In this document: positions 1-8,478 of the stretch, in pieces | How the letters are laid out: the number at the start of each line of letters is the position of its first letter | Position numbering within the stretch: position 1 is the first letter of the stretch | NCBI RefSeq assembly: GCF_017652985.1 | Contig: NZ_JAGGDJ010000001.1 | Location: forward strand, 1-64,000 | Direction: 5' to 3' | From: Paenibacillus artemisiicola | Lineage (GTDB): Bacteria > Bacillota > Bacilli > Paenibacillales > Paenibacillaceae | Length of the DNA: 64,000 nucleotides | Notes under the pieces: generated by a model | What the model was told of the DNA's origin: nothing | Seen by the model: the letters and a program-made list of their open reading frames with translations, nothing else | Database searches by the model: none | Program-made: the position numbers and the translations under genes

Positions 1-804
1 GCATCCGAGCCCGCGCGGCGGCCGTTCCGGGTCCGGCCGGGCGCGGACGACGCGTCGCCGATCGCGCGCTTCGACGCGCGCGCGGTCTGGCTGACGTACA
101 TCCTCGTCTCGACCGCGATCTTGAACGCGCGGGGCTGGACCGCCATCGGCGCGTCCGCGGCGCTGGCGGCGGCGGCCATCTGTTTCGGCCGCATTCCGCT
201 CCGGCGCTGGAAAGGCGCGATCAAGGCGATCGCGACGTTCACGGTCGCCGTGTCGCTGTTCGCCGGCTTCGGCGGCGCCGCCGGAACCGCCGGAGCCGGG
301 ACGGTCGCAAGCGCCGGCCCGTGGCAATCCGCCGCGGCGCTCGCGACGTTCCAGTCGCTTGTCCGGCCCTTGATCGTCATGCTGCTCGGCTTCGGCCTGC
401 CGATCGCCGTGACGCCGCTCCGGCTTCGTCGCGCGCTGGAGCAGCTGTTCGCCCGCTTCGGCCGGATGCCGGCATGGGGGACGAAGCTGCTGCTGACGAT
501 CACGCTGCTGCTGCGTTTCGTGCCCGTGCTGCTCGCGGAATGGGAGCGGTTCGCGCGGATCGCCGCGGCGCGCGGCAAGCGGACGGGCGGCTTCCTGCGC
601 GGCGGCGTGCGGCGGATCGTCGAGACGGCGCTGCCGTTCATGCTGTCGCTGTTCCGGCTGGGCGACGCCGTGACCGACGCGCTCAAGAGCCGCGGCGTCG
701 GCGCGCAGGCGCATCCGACGCTGCTGGCCGCCGAGGCCTGGCGCCTGCGCGATACGGTTCTCGTGCTCGGCGGCGCGGCCGCTTGCGCGCTGATTTGGCT
801 TTGA
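1..804 (+). CDS. EcfT-type transmembrane protein of an ECF transporter, 5' end missing
   Basis: The frame is open from base 1, so the N-terminus lies outside the window; 267 codons are visible. The visible part starts with a hydrophilic stretch followed by PIARFDARA, which resembles the start of EcfT proteins, then several hydrophobic segments. Two short Arg-Gly motifs near the C-terminus (ARG in AAARGK and SRG in LKSRGV) are the coupling motifs by which EcfT contacts the paired ATPases. EcfT links two ABC ATPases to a substrate-binding S component for vitamin or metal uptake. The upstream ATPase or S-component genes would lie before base 1, so the substrate cannot be told. The family call is by motif and topology only. 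Confidence 0.72.
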   Translation, partial: ASEPARRPFRVRPGADDASPIARFDARAVWLTYILVSTAILNARGWTAIGASAALAAAAICFGRIPLRRWKGAIKAIATFTVAVSLFAGFGGAAGTAGAGTVASAGPWQSAAALATFQSLVRPLIVMLLGFGLPIAVTPLRLRRALEQLFARFGRMPAWGTKLLLTITLLLRFVPVLLAEWERFARIAAARGKRTGGFLRGGVRRIVETALPFMLSLFRLGDAVTDALKSRGVGAQAHPTLLAAEAWRLRDTVLVLGGAAACALIWL

Positions 805-872
805 AAAATAGGAATTTCGCCCGGAATGGGCTATGATAGGCTAGAAGGTTTCGAAGGGAGGGTTCCGATTCG

Positions 873-1937
873 ATGACGCAGCCGCTGCAACCGAATCTCG
901 ACCGCACTTATATGTTGGCATTACTTGAAAGGCTGCTGAACACCCCGAGCCCGAGCGGCTTCTGCGACGCGATCATGAAGCTGATCGAAGCGGAAGCGTC
1001 CAAGCTCGGTTATGCGATGACCCGCACGCCGAAAGGCAACGGCATCATCGCGATTCCCGGCGCGAATCCCGGCGGGGACGGCGCGGTCGCGCTGACCGCG
1101 CACGTCGATACGCTCGGCGCCATGGTCCGGTCGGTCAAACCGTCCGGGATGCTGCGGATGACGCCGGTCGGCGGCTACGCGATGGCGACGGTGGAAGGCG
1201 AATACTGCCTCGTGCACACGCGGGACGGCCGCGCTTACGAAGGCACCGTGCTGACGACGAAGCCCTCCGTCCACGTCTACGCCGATGCCCGCGATCTGAA
1301 GCGGGACGAAGCGAACATGGAGGTCCGCATCGACGAGCCGGTCAAGAACAAGGAAGACGTGCTGAAGCTCGGCATCGGCGTCGGCGACTTCATCTCGTGG
1401 GACCCGCGGGCGCGGCTGCTGCCGAACGGGCTCGTCAAGTCGCGCCATCTCGACGACAAGGCGAGCGTCGCGGCGCTGTTCGCGCTGCTGGAATGGATGA
1501 AGCGCGAAGGCCGGACGCCGGAGCGCGACGTGAAGATCATCATATCGACGTACGAGGAAGTCGGCCACGGCAGCTCGCATATCCCGGCGGACATTACGGA
1601 GATGATCGCCGTCGACATGGGCGCGCTCGGCGACGACCTGTCCGCGACGGAGTACGACGTGTCCATCTGCGCGAAGGATTCGTCCGGCCCGTACGACTAC
1701 GCGATGACCTCGGCGCTGATCGCGCTCGCGAAGCGCGAAGGAATTCCGCACGCGGTCGACGTGTATCCGCACTACGGCTCCGACGCCTCCGCGGCGCTCC
1801 GGGGCGGCAGCGATATCCGGGCGGCGCTGATCGGCCCGGGCGTGCACGCGTCGCACGGCATGGAGCGGACGCACGCGGACGCCGTCGCGAACACGGCCGC
1901 GCTGCTGGCGGCGTATTTGTTCGAGCCCCGCGCCTGA
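873..1937 (+). CDS. M42 family metallopeptidase (glutamyl aminopeptidase / endoglucanase-like)
   Basis: Cytosolic dinuclear-metal aminopeptidase of 354 residues, the normal length for the family. Metal and catalytic motifs are all visible: the AHVDTLG motif near residue 77, HLDDKAS near 190, the YEEVGHG double glutamate, VDMGA, and a C-terminal HASHGMERTH. M42 enzymes form large tetrahedral oligomers that trim peptides from the N-terminus. A GGGAGGG ribosome binding site precedes the ATG by about 10 bases. It stands alone between the EcfT fragment and a conserved hypothetical gene, with a TATGAT element at 832-837 as a weak promoter candidate. Substrate specificity within M42 cannot be read from sequence. 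Confidence 0.93.
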   Translation: MTQPLQPNLDRTYMLALLERLLNTPSPSGFCDAIMKLIEAEASKLGYAMTRTPKGNGIIAIPGANPGGDGAVALTAHVDTLGAMVRSVKPSGMLRMTPVGGYAMATVEGEYCLVHTRDGRAYEGTVLTTKPSVHVYADARDLKRDEANMEVRIDEPVKNKEDVLKLGIGVGDFISWDPRARLLPNGLVKSRHLDDKASVAALFALLEWMKREGRTPERDVKIIISTYEEVGHGSSHIPADITEMIAVDMGALGDDLSATEYDVSICAKDSSGPYDYAMTSALIALAKREGIPHAVDVYPHYGSDASAALRGGSDIRAALIGPGVHASHGMERTHADAVANTAALLAAYLFEPRA

Positions 1938-1959
1938 GCGTTCGCCGTAAAATTACAAG

Positions 1960-1989
1960 TGGACAAGCGCGAAACCGACATTATATGAT
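1960..1989 (+). promoter_or_regulatory. Putative sigma-A promoter of the 2009 gene
   Basis: TGGACA at 1960-1965 and TATGAT at 1984-1989 are separated by 18 bases. This puts a transcription start just before the ribosome binding site of the next gene. Confidence 0.5.
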
Positions 1990-2008
1990 GAATAGTGGGT
2001 GATTCGAC

Positions 2009-2662
2009 ATGACGACAGAAAACAACGTATCCAATTCCAACGAAACGCAGGATACGCAGGAACAAGGTAACGTTTCGGAGGCCGAATTCCGGCAGGTCGT
2101 TCAAGCCCTGCACGAGAACGGCTTGAAAGCGCTCCGCTTCAAGTTCGAAGACGAACAAGTGGACGGGCAAGTGTTGAACCACGAGGTATACGGACCGATT
2201 TTCACCTTCAAAATCGAAACGAAGGACGGCGGCAAATACGCGACGGGCTTCTTCATGCGCGAGCTGCTGCACACCTTCCAAAACAACGAAGATCCGGCGC
2301 TGTGGATGTCTTCCTTCTTCTTCGAGCTGATGGACGGCAACGAAGGCAAGGACAAGCTGCTGCCGATGCCGCCGCAATCGGAAGACGAAGCCAAGGCGCT
2401 GATCGACAACGTCATCGTGCCGTACTGCGCCAAGACGCTTCGCGAAGAGTTCCCGGACGAGCAGGTCTACGTCGACCTGGATCTGCACGAGGAGCATGGG
2501 CCGGTGCTGGAAGCCGGGTTCACGGGCATCACGGACGGCAACAATATCTGCGCGCTTCCGCTGCACGTGCTGATCGCGCACTTCCTGCTGAACCGCGATC
2601 CGGCCGAGCCGATGATCCAAGGCTTGTACCGCATCCGCGAAGAGCACGGACTGGAAGCCTAA
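2009..2662 (+). CDS. Conserved hypothetical acidic cytosolic protein
   Basis: 217 residues, strongly acidic, without signal peptide or membrane segment. The first 25 residues are low-complexity (Thr, Asn, Gln, Glu); the rest looks like a globular alpha/beta domain rich in aromatic residues (for example FFMRELLHTF and WMSSFFFELM). I do not recognise a family with a known function. The ATG follows GTGGGTGAT, a modest ribosome binding site. It has its own putative promoter upstream and shares a bidirectional terminator with the convergent EamA gene, so it is probably a single-gene transcript. Codon use matches its neighbours, arguing for a resident gene. Confidence 0.8.
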   Translation: MTTENNVSNSNETQDTQEQGNVSEAEFRQVVQALHENGLKALRFKFEDEQVDGQVLNHEVYGPIFTFKIETKDGGKYATGFFMRELLHTFQNNEDPALWMSSFFFELMDGNEGKDKLLPMPPQSEDEAKALIDNVIVPYCAKTLREEFPDEQVYVDLDLHEEHGPVLEAGFTGITDGNNICALPLHVLIAHFLLNRDPAEPMIQGLYRIREEHGLEA

Positions 2663-2687
2663 TCGCGCCGCCGACAAGCGGACATAG

Positions 2688-2715
2688 AAAAAAGCCTGAG
2701 CGATCAGGCTTTTTT
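2688..2715. terminator. Bidirectional rho-independent terminator
   Basis: A-tract plus GCCTGA, loop GCGA, TCAGGC plus T-tract. The 12-bp A/T-flanked stem works on both strands and separates the convergent 2009 gene and the EamA exporter gene. Confidence 0.88.
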
Positions 2716-2795
2716 CGTTCCCGTTTTCGTTTTTTTTCGTCCCTTGTTCGTGCCTTCTATTGTCTCAAAGGGGCGAGTTCGGATTATCGTTCGGC

Positions 2796-3725
2796 CTACG
2801 CTTGCAATGGATCGGCCGGCGCGGCTACCGCGGCGGCTTCCTGCTTCTCCGCGCGCATGTACAGGACGAGGCCGACGATGATCAGCAGGCCGCCGAACAG
2901 CTGGAAGCCGGTGACCATTTCGCGGAACAGCAGCATGGCGAGCAGGCTGGCGCCGACGGGCTCGGCGAGCACCGTCATGGAGATGGTCGTCGGTTTTACA
3001 TATTTGAGCAGCCAATTGAAAATCATATGCCCGAACACGGTCGGCACGACGGCCAGGAGCGCGAACACGAGCCATTCCTTGGCGGGATAGCCGGTCATGG
3101 GAATGCCCAGGGCGACGTTGTAGCCCGCGAAGCAGGCCGCGGTAATGCCGAACACGATGAGGCTGTACAGGTACGACGGGAGCCGGCGCATGATTTGTTT
3201 CGCGATCAGCATGTTGACGGCGACCGCCAGCGCGCCGAGGAACGAGAGCAGATCGCCGAAAAACGCGCGCTGCGACAGCCCGACGTCCCCGGAGCCGATG
3301 CTGATCGCCCCGACGAGCGCCACGAGCATGCCGGCGACGGCGAATTTGGACGGCCGGTCCTTAAACACGAAGAACGCGCCGACCATGACGAAGACCGGCT
3401 CCAGGGCGAGCAGAATGGTGGAGCTGGCGATCGACGTATAGGTGAGCGAAGCCATCCACAGCAGAAAATGAAGCGCCAGGAAGAAGCCGGCCGCAATCAG
3501 CAGCAGCCAGTCTTTCCGCCCGATCGCGGTCAGCGTCTTCAGCTGCTTGCCGCCGAACGGGAGCATGATCAGGAACGTAAAGAGCATCCGGTACATGCCC
3601 TGCACGGAGACGGGAGCGTCCGAGGCGCGGACGAGGATGGGCGCGAAAGAAATGGCGAGCATGCCGACGAGCAGCGGGATGGCCGGCGAGATCGCGGGTT
3701 GGGCGGATTGCGTAGATGACTGCAC
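2796..3725 (-). CDS. EamA/DMT family transporter
   Basis: Ten-helix drug/metabolite transporter superfamily protein of 309 residues, the usual size for a two-EamA-repeat protein. Hydrophobic segments fill nearly the whole length, the first near residues 15-35 after a short Gln/Ser-rich tail. A conserved glutamate-proline (ALEPVF near residue 110) and a second repeat copy (LAEPVG near 240) fit the EamA pattern. These proteins usually export amino acids or small metabolites across the cytoplasmic membrane; the substrate is unknown. Translation begins at GTG (3725), the only plausible start with an upstream AGAAAGGA. It converges on the 2009 gene across a shared terminator. Confidence 0.9.
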   Translation of the reverse strand: MQSSTQSAQPAISPAIPLLVGMLAISFAPILVRASDAPVSVQGMYRMLFTFLIMLPFGGKQLKTLTAIGRKDWLLLIAAGFFLALHFLLWMASLTYTSIASSTILLALEPVFVMVGAFFVFKDRPSKFAVAGMLVALVGAISIGSGDVGLSQRAFFGDLLSFLGALAVAVNMLIAKQIMRRLPSYLYSLIVFGITAACFAGYNVALGIPMTGYPAKEWLVFALLAVVPTVFGHMIFNWLLKYVKPTTISMTVLAEPVGASLLAMLLFREMVTGFQLFGGLLIIVGLVLYMRAEKQEAAAVAAPADPLQA

Positions 3726-3878
3726 GATGATGGTCCTTTCTGCGGCTTTGCTTTAATAAGAATCGAACGGCGCTCGGCACCCTTCATTATGCACCTCCGG
3801 GCTTGTCCAGGCAAGAGAAGAAGCGCGTTTCGGCGGACCGCGCAAGGACGGGCCAAGGATTCGTCATAATGTTGTCAT

Positions 3879-3907
3879 TTGTGCCGCATGGCGAAGTCTG
3901 TTATCAT
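3879..3907 (+). promoter_or_regulatory. Putative sigma-A promoter of the 3967 small gene
   Basis: TTGTGC at 3879-3884, 17-base spacer, TATCAT at 3902-3907. It lies about 60 bases before the start of the small membrane protein gene. Confidence 0.45.
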
Positions 3908-3966
3908 TTTTCTGAAAAGACGGACAGCTCCGGCAAGACGGGCTGTCGAAGGGGAGACTAGACAAA

Positions 3967-4119
3967 ATGGGCGTTCCGACAGGGGTGTGGGTGTCCGCGG
4001 CCATCATCGCGGTGCTTGTGACGTGGATCACGATCTGGGTGACCAACAAAGCGTATTCCCGGCGATGGGAAGACCATGGCATGGACAAGGAAAAGGATAA
4101 CGGAGATCGCACCAAGTAA
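3967..4119 (+). CDS. Small single-pass membrane protein (50 aa)
   Basis: 50 codons from ATG 3967 to TAA 4117-4119, preceded by AAGGGGAGA at ideal spacing. The N-terminal third is a hydrophobic helix (VWVSAAIIAVLVTWITIWVT), followed by a positively charged juxtamembrane YSRRW and a highly charged Asp/Lys tail. This is the pattern of a tail-in-cytosol small membrane protein. A promoter-like element lies upstream and a strong terminator follows within 45 bases, so it is an independent transcription unit. Function unknown; such proteins often modulate a larger membrane partner. It is below the size many gene callers accept, but the ribosome binding site, topology and terminator together support it. 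Confidence 0.78.
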   Translation: MGVPTGVWVSAAIIAVLVTWITIWVTNKAYSRRWEDHGMDKEKDNGDRTK

Positions 4120-4161
4120 CGGCCGGTTCGCTTGTAACCGGGCCGAAGGTGTCCTATACTG

Positions 4162-4192
4162 AAAAGCGAAACCGAAAGGGTTCGCTTTTTTT
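4162..4192 (+). terminator. Rho-independent terminator after the small membrane protein
   Basis: AAAAGCGAAACC, GAAA loop, GGGTTCGCTTTT with one mismatch, followed by a T run. Confidence 0.85.
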
Positions 4193-4257
4193 CATAGCGG
4201 GCTTGGACCGCAAGCACGAACCCATCAGATACGAAAGCATCGGAGGAGGAATCAAGC

Positions 4258-4680
4258 ATGGATACGCCAAACGCGCTTCCGGACGTGCGCGTGACGCAGG
4301 TCTTCAACGCGCCGATCGAGAAAGTATGGCGCGCCATATCCACGTCGGAAGGACTGGGCGCCTGGTTCATGCCGAACGATTTCGCGCCCGTCGTCGGCCA
4401 TGAATTTCATATCGACGCCGGCCCGTTCGGCAGGCAGCGGTGCATCGTCAAGGAGATCGAGCCGCCGTCGCGCATCGCGTTCCAATGGGGAACGGAGTGG
4501 ACGATCACGATTCTGCTCGAGGACCGGGGCAATGACCGGACCGCCTGCACGCTCGTCCATGCCGGCTGGCGCGAGGACGGCATGACCGAATTCAACCTGC
4601 CGCACGCGGCGGTGCGGGAACGCATGGGCCAAGGCTGGGTCGGCATCGTGGCCAAGCTCGGCGCCGTCGTCGAGGCTTGA
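4258..4680 (+). CDS. SRPBCC / AHSA1-like domain protein
   Basis: 140 residues forming one START-like SRPBCC domain of the AHSA1 type. The N-terminal VFNAPIEKVWRAIS strand-helix and the central SRIAFQWGTEW segment are typical. These small hydrophobic-pocket proteins bind lipophilic ligands or act in stress responses; the ligand is unknown. It starts at ATG 4258 after GGAGGAGGA. Only one base separates its stop from the next start, so it forms an operon with an ArsR-type repressor. AHSA1-domain plus ArsR pairs are common in Bacillota, usually with the regulator first; here the order is reversed. Confidence 0.9.
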   Translation: MDTPNALPDVRVTQVFNAPIEKVWRAISTSEGLGAWFMPNDFAPVVGHEFHIDAGPFGRQRCIVKEIEPPSRIAFQWGTEWTITILLEDRGNDRTACTLVHAGWREDGMTEFNLPHAAVRERMGQGWVGIVAKLGAVVEA

Positions 4681-4681
4681 C

Positions 4682-5038
4682 ATGCCGGCGCAGCCGTCCG
4701 GCAAGCACGACGTGTTCCAGGCCATCGCCGATCCGACGAGGCGCGAGGTGCTGAAGCTGCTCGTCGACCGGGAGATGCCGATCGCGGCGATCACGGGCCA
4801 TTTTCCGATGACGCGCACGGCGGTGTCGAAGCATCTGCGCATTCTGTCCGAGGCCGGGCTCGTCAAGGAGCGGAAGGTCGGGCGCGAGACGCGCTACCGG
4901 CTGGAGCCGGAGCCGCTGCAGGAGCTCCGCAATTGGCTGCGGTATTACGAGCGGTATTGGGAAAACAAGCTGTCCGCGCTGCAGCGCCTGGTCGAGGCGG
5001 ACGACGGGGCGGAGCCTCCGACGCCGGACGGACGTTGA
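4682..5038 (+). CDS. ArsR family winged-helix transcriptional regulator
   Basis: 118 residues with a central winged helix: AIADPTRREVLKLL, then MTRTAVSKHLRIL as the recognition helix and a wing with GRETRYRLEP. No ArsR-type cysteine metal site is visible, so it is probably not a metal sensor and belongs with the PadR/ArsR-like regulators paired with AHSA1 proteins. It is translationally linked to the preceding SRPBCC gene and followed by a strong terminator, and most likely autoregulates the pair. Confidence 0.92.
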   Translation: MPAQPSGKHDVFQAIADPTRREVLKLLVDREMPIAAITGHFPMTRTAVSKHLRILSEAGLVKERKVGRETRYRLEPEPLQELRNWLRYYERYWENKLSALQRLVEADDGAEPPTPDGR

Positions 5039-5048
5039 TCGGCCCGCG

Positions 5049-5076
5049 AAAACCCGTGGTTTCGGACCACGGGTTT
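5049..5076 (+). terminator. Rho-independent terminator of the AHSA1/ArsR operon
   Basis: AAACCCGTGGT, loop TTCGG, ACCACGGGTTT plus T run; an 11-bp perfect stem. Confidence 0.92.
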
Positions 5077-5117
5077 TTCTGGTACCCTTTACATAGGACG
5101 AAAAGGAGGAATGTTCC

Positions 5118-5915
5118 ATGTTATCCGCTGCCATTCAATACATCGGACAAGTCGGCGTCATCCTGAGCCGCAACGGCTTCAAGCTGGCCGTCGACCCGTT
5201 CCTGACGCCGGATGCGCCCGGCGGGCCGCCGACCGAGTGGGTCCGCGCTTATCCGCCGCCGGTCGATGCCCGCGACCTGACCGACTTGAACCTGGTGCTC
5301 GTCACCCACGAGCACGGCGATCATTTGGATGCGGTCACGCTGCGCGCCATCGCGGAGGCGTCGCCCGGCTGCACGTTCGCCGGTCCGGACGTCTGCGCCC
5401 GCATCCTGGTCGAGAAGGGCATTCCCGCGGAGCGCGTCGTCAGCCTTCGGCACGGCGAGGCGTTCCCGTGCGGGGGCGGCTTGACCGTGCATCCGATGCC
5501 GGCGTGGCACGAGAAGCGCATCGTGGACGCCGAAGGCCGGGACCGCTTCCTGGGGTACCTGTTCGACTGGGACGGCATTACGATCTACCACGCCGGCGAC
5601 ACGCTCGTCGACGAGGCGCTCGTCTCCGCCTTGAAGCCGTTCCGGATCGATATCGGCATGCTGCCGATCAACGGGAGGGACCTGTTCCGCAACCGGCGCA
5701 ACATCGACGGCAACATGAACGCGCGCGAGGCGGCCGATCTCGCGGCCGACATCGGCATGGATTACGTCGTGCCGCTGCATTTCGACCTGTACATGAACAA
5801 CAGCGAAGGCATCGTCGGCTTCGTCGGCGAGCTGTTCAACCGGTTTCGCGGGCAAAAATATCATATCTTCCAACCCGGGGAAGTGTGGGTCTACGTCAAG
5901 ACGAACGAGATTTGA
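5118..5915 (+). CDS. MBL-fold metal-dependent hydrolase, UlaG-like
   Basis: 265-residue beta-lactamase-fold hydrolase. The metal-binding THEHGDHLD motif sits near residue 64, with a second His at MPAWHEKR and the HAGDTL motif near residue 160. The N-terminal AAIQYIGQVGVILS strand and lack of a signal peptide fit the UlaG/YtkL branch (L-ascorbate-6-phosphate lactonase-like) rather than true beta-lactamases. The natural substrate is unknown, as for most of the branch. The start follows AAAAGGAGGA. It lies 63 bases upstream of fetA-like but looks independently expressed. Confidence 0.88.
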   Translation: MLSAAIQYIGQVGVILSRNGFKLAVDPFLTPDAPGGPPTEWVRAYPPPVDARDLTDLNLVLVTHEHGDHLDAVTLRAIAEASPGCTFAGPDVCARILVEKGIPAERVVSLRHGEAFPCGGGLTVHPMPAWHEKRIVDAEGRDRFLGYLFDWDGITIYHAGDTLVDEALVSALKPFRIDIGMLPINGRDLFRNRRNIDGNMNAREAADLAADIGMDYVVPLHFDLYMNNSEGIVGFVGELFNRFRGQKYHIFQPGEVWVYVKTNEI

Positions 5916-5978
5916 AGGCCGCGCGGTTGCCCGCCGGGACATCGGATACACTAGGAAGACATTGGAGGCGATCGCGAG

Positions 5979-6713
5979 ATGAGCATCCTGTCTTTCACGG
6001 CCTTGACCAAGTCGCTCCCCGGCGGCCGCACGCTGTTCGCGGACGTCTCGGCCGACATCGAAGAGCCTCAATCGGTCGCGCTGCTGGCGCCGTCCGGCCA
6101 AGGCAAGAGCACGCTGCTTCGCCTGCTCGCGCTGCTGGACGAGCCGAGCGGCGGGGAAGTGCGGCTGGACGGGAAGCCGGCCGCCGTCTGGCATCCCCAG
6201 GCATGGCGGCGGCGGGCCGCGTACGTGGCCCAGCAGGCCGTCATGCTGCCCGGCACGATCGCGCATAACGTCGGCGCGTTCAGCCGGCTGCACGGCGCGC
6301 CGTTCGATCGGGACCGCGCGGCGAAGCTGATGGACGCGGCGGGCTTGGCGGCGACGGACTGGGAGAAGGACGCGGCCGAGCTGTCGGGCGGCGAGAAGCA
6401 GCGCGTCGCGCTCGTCCGGTCCTTGATGGCCCGCCCGGCCGTCCTGCTGCTCGACGAGGCGACGGCTTCGCTCGACGAACACAGCAAGCTGGCCGTGGAA
6501 GGGCTGCTCGCGGACGCGCTGGCGGCGGAGCGGACGACGCTGGTCTGGGTGACGCACGATCTGGAGCAGGCGCGCCGCGTCGGTTCGCGGGTCTGGTTCC
6601 TGGCCGGCGGCGGGCTGGCCGACTCGGAGGCGGAAGCCTTCTTCCGCGAGCCGCCGTCGGAAGCGGCGGAGCGGTTCCTCAAGCGGGGCGGGACGGAGGC
6701 GGTTCCGCCATGA
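5979..6713 (+). CDS. fetA: ABC transporter ATP-binding protein, FetA/YbbL-like
   Basis: 244-residue ATPase with Walker A (APSGQGKST near residue 37), Q-loop, signature LSGGEKQR and Walker B LLLDEATASLDE. The downstream partner is a FetB-type permease overlapping by ATGA, the arrangement of the E. coli fetAB (ybbL-ybbM) iron exporter, which lowers iron-dependent peroxide stress. The symbol is based on that pairing; ATPase sequence alone would not separate it from other small exporters. Confidence 0.85.
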   Translation: MSILSFTALTKSLPGGRTLFADVSADIEEPQSVALLAPSGQGKSTLLRLLALLDEPSGGEVRLDGKPAAVWHPQAWRRRAAYVAQQAVMLPGTIAHNVGAFSRLHGAPFDRDRAAKLMDAAGLAATDWEKDAAELSGGEKQRVALVRSLMARPAVLLLDEATASLDEHSKLAVEGLLADALAAERTTLVWVTHDLEQARRVGSRVWFLAGGGLADSEAEAFFREPPSEAAERFLKRGGTEAVPP

Positions 6714-7468
6714 GCCTGACGGCGCTCGCGTTCACGCTGCTCTTCGTCGGCATCACCGTCTTCGTCTCCATGCGGCAGAAGCTGGGCTTGGAGCGCGACA
6801 TCCTGATCGGGACGGTCCGCGCCGCCGCGCAGCTGCTCGCGGTCGGACTCGTCCTGCAATATTTGTTCCGGACGCGGCAGCCGCTGCTGCTCGTCCTCGT
6901 CGTCGCCGTGATGATCGCGGTCGCGGCCTGGCACGCTTCCCGGCGCGGCCGGGGACTGCGCGGCATCCTGATGCGCGTCGCCGTCTCGATCGCGGCCACG
7001 GAGGCGATGATCATGCTGCTGCTGCTCGGGCTCGGCATCATCGACGATACGCCGCAGTACATCATCTCCATCAGCGGCATGACGATCGGCAACGCGATGG
7101 TCGTCGCGGGCTTGTATTTGAATCAGATGAAGCGCGACGTCGAGGCGTCGCGCGGCGAGATCGAGACGCTGCTCGCGCTCGGCGCCAGCGCGCGGCAGGC
7201 GATCCAGCTCAGCCTGCAGCGCGCGGTCAAGGCGAGCATGATTCCGACGATCGACGGCATGAAGACCGTCGGCATCGTCCAGCTGCCCGGCATGATGACG
7301 GGCATGATCATCGCCGGCGCCGATCCGCTTCAGGCGGTCCGGTACCAGATCCTGATCGTGTTCGCCTTCACGTCGTCGGCCGCCGTCACGAGCATCCTGC
7401 TCAGCCTGCTGAGCTATAAGCTGTGGTTTACGAAGGGCATGCGGCTCAGCCTGCCGGCGCGCGATTAG
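6710..7468 (+). CDS. fetB: Iron-export-type ABC permease, FetB/YbbM-like
   Basis: 252 residues with about seven hydrophobic helices and the UPF0014/FetB signature regions: an N-terminal RAAAQLLAVG segment, a central MTIGNAMVVAG, and a C-terminal QLPGMMTGMI followed by a polar loop. The ATG overlaps the stop of fetA (ATGA), so the two are translationally coupled. It is expected to form a dimeric permease in the cytoplasmic membrane exporting iron or a related metal. No Fur-like site was identified upstream of fetA. Confidence 0.9.
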   Translation: MSLTALAFTLLFVGITVFVSMRQKLGLERDILIGTVRAAAQLLAVGLVLQYLFRTRQPLLLVLVVAVMIAVAAWHASRRGRGLRGILMRVAVSIAATEAMIMLLLLGLGIIDDTPQYIISISGMTIGNAMVVAGLYLNQMKRDVEASRGEIETLLALGASARQAIQLSLQRAVKASMIPTIDGMKTVGIVQLPGMMTGMIIAGADPLQAVRYQILIVFAFTSSAAVTSILLSLLSYKLWFTKGMRLSLPARD

Positions 7469-7554
7469 CGCGGCCGGCGCGGAGCTGCCGCCTCATAGGC
7501 GAAATCGCCTGCTTCACGCGAGACAAGCTGCTGCATAATCGAGAGGAGCGATAC

Positions 7555-8478
7555 ATGATGAACTATCGGAAATTGGGCCGGACGGAACTCGAGGTGTCCG
7601 TCATCGGCGTCGGCACGTGGCAGTTCGGCGGCGAATGGGGACAGCAGTTCGCGCAAGCCGAAGCCGACGCGATCCTGGACCGGGCCGCCGAGCTCGGCAT
7701 CAACCTGATCGATACGGCGGAATGCTACGGCGACCATCTGTCGGAATCGCTGATCGGCGACTACTTGTCCCGCCGCAAGCGCGAGGACTGGATCGTGGCG
7801 ACGAAGTTCGGCCATCATTTTCACGAGCGGTTCACGCGGACCGACGATTTCTCGGCCGCGGACGTCGTCCGCCAGCTGGACGCGTCGCTGAAGGCGCTCA
7901 AGACGGATTACGTCGACCTGTACCAGTTCCATTCCGGCCCGGACGCGGTCTTCGACAACGACGAGCTGTGGGCGGTGCTGAACGAACAGAAGCAAGCCGG
8001 CAAAATCCGTCATCTCGGCACGTCCATCGGCAGCAATGCCAATGTCCATCAGACGGACGCGTCGACGCGGGTCGGTTCCGAGGTCATCCAGGTCGTGTAT
8101 AACCGGCTGGATCAAGTGCCGGAGGAGGCCGTGTTCCCGTCCTGCATCCGCCAAGACCTCGGCGTGCTGGCGCGCGTTCCGCTCGCGAGCGGGTATTTGA
8201 GCGGCAAGTACAAGCCGGACGCCGTCTTCGACAAGACCGACGTCCGCCATCGGCACGACCGCGAGAGCACCGTCAAGAAGCTGGAAGAAGTGCAGCGCAT
8301 CGCGGCGGAAGAGGTGCCGCAGGGCGTCGGCATGGCGGCTTGGGCGCTCGCCTGGTGTCTGAAGCATCCGGCCGTCACGGCCGTCATTCCGGGCTGCAAG
8401 AGCCCGGAGCAGGTCAGCTCCAACGCCAGCGTGGTCGAACTGCTGGAGGACGGCCATCCGCAAGACGTGAATCGCTGA
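7555..8478 (+). CDS. Aldo/keto reductase
   Basis: 307-residue NADPH-dependent (beta/alpha)8 oxidoreductase. Family motifs: N-terminal YRKLGRTELEVS, the DTAECYG segment holding the catalytic Asp and Tyr, the K-F-G strand (VATKFG), and LGTSIGSN for cofactor binding. A longer frame extends upstream to 7423, but GAGAGGAG at 7541-7548 places the start at ATG 7555 (or ATG 7558). Substrate is probably a small aldehyde or sugar; nothing in the neighbourhood narrows it. Confidence 0.92.
   Translation: MMNYRKLGRTELEVSVIGVGTWQFGGEWGQQFAQAEADAILDRAAELGINLIDTAECYGDHLSESLIGDYLSRRKREDWIVATKFGHHFHERFTRTDDFSAADVVRQLDASLKALKTDYVDLYQFHSGPDAVFDNDELWAVLNEQKQAGKIRHLGTSIGSNANVHQTDASTRVGSEVIQVVYNRLDQVPEEAVFPSCIRQDLGVLARVPLASGYLSGKYKPDAVFDKTDVRHRHDRESTVKKLEEVQRIAAEEVPQGVGMAAWALAWCLKHPAVTAVIPGCKSPEQVSSNASVVELLEDGHPQDVNR

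Noticed and set aside
2760-3719. Plus-strand 319-codon frame opposite the EamA exporter
   Set aside because: Polar Arg/Glu/His-rich antisense translation; the minus-strand frame has ten membrane helices and a family match.
7423-7554. Longer N-terminus for the aldo/keto reductase
   Set aside because: It would overlap the fetB end and adds Arg/Ala-rich sequence before the conserved YRKLGRT start; the GAGAGGAG points to ATG 7555.
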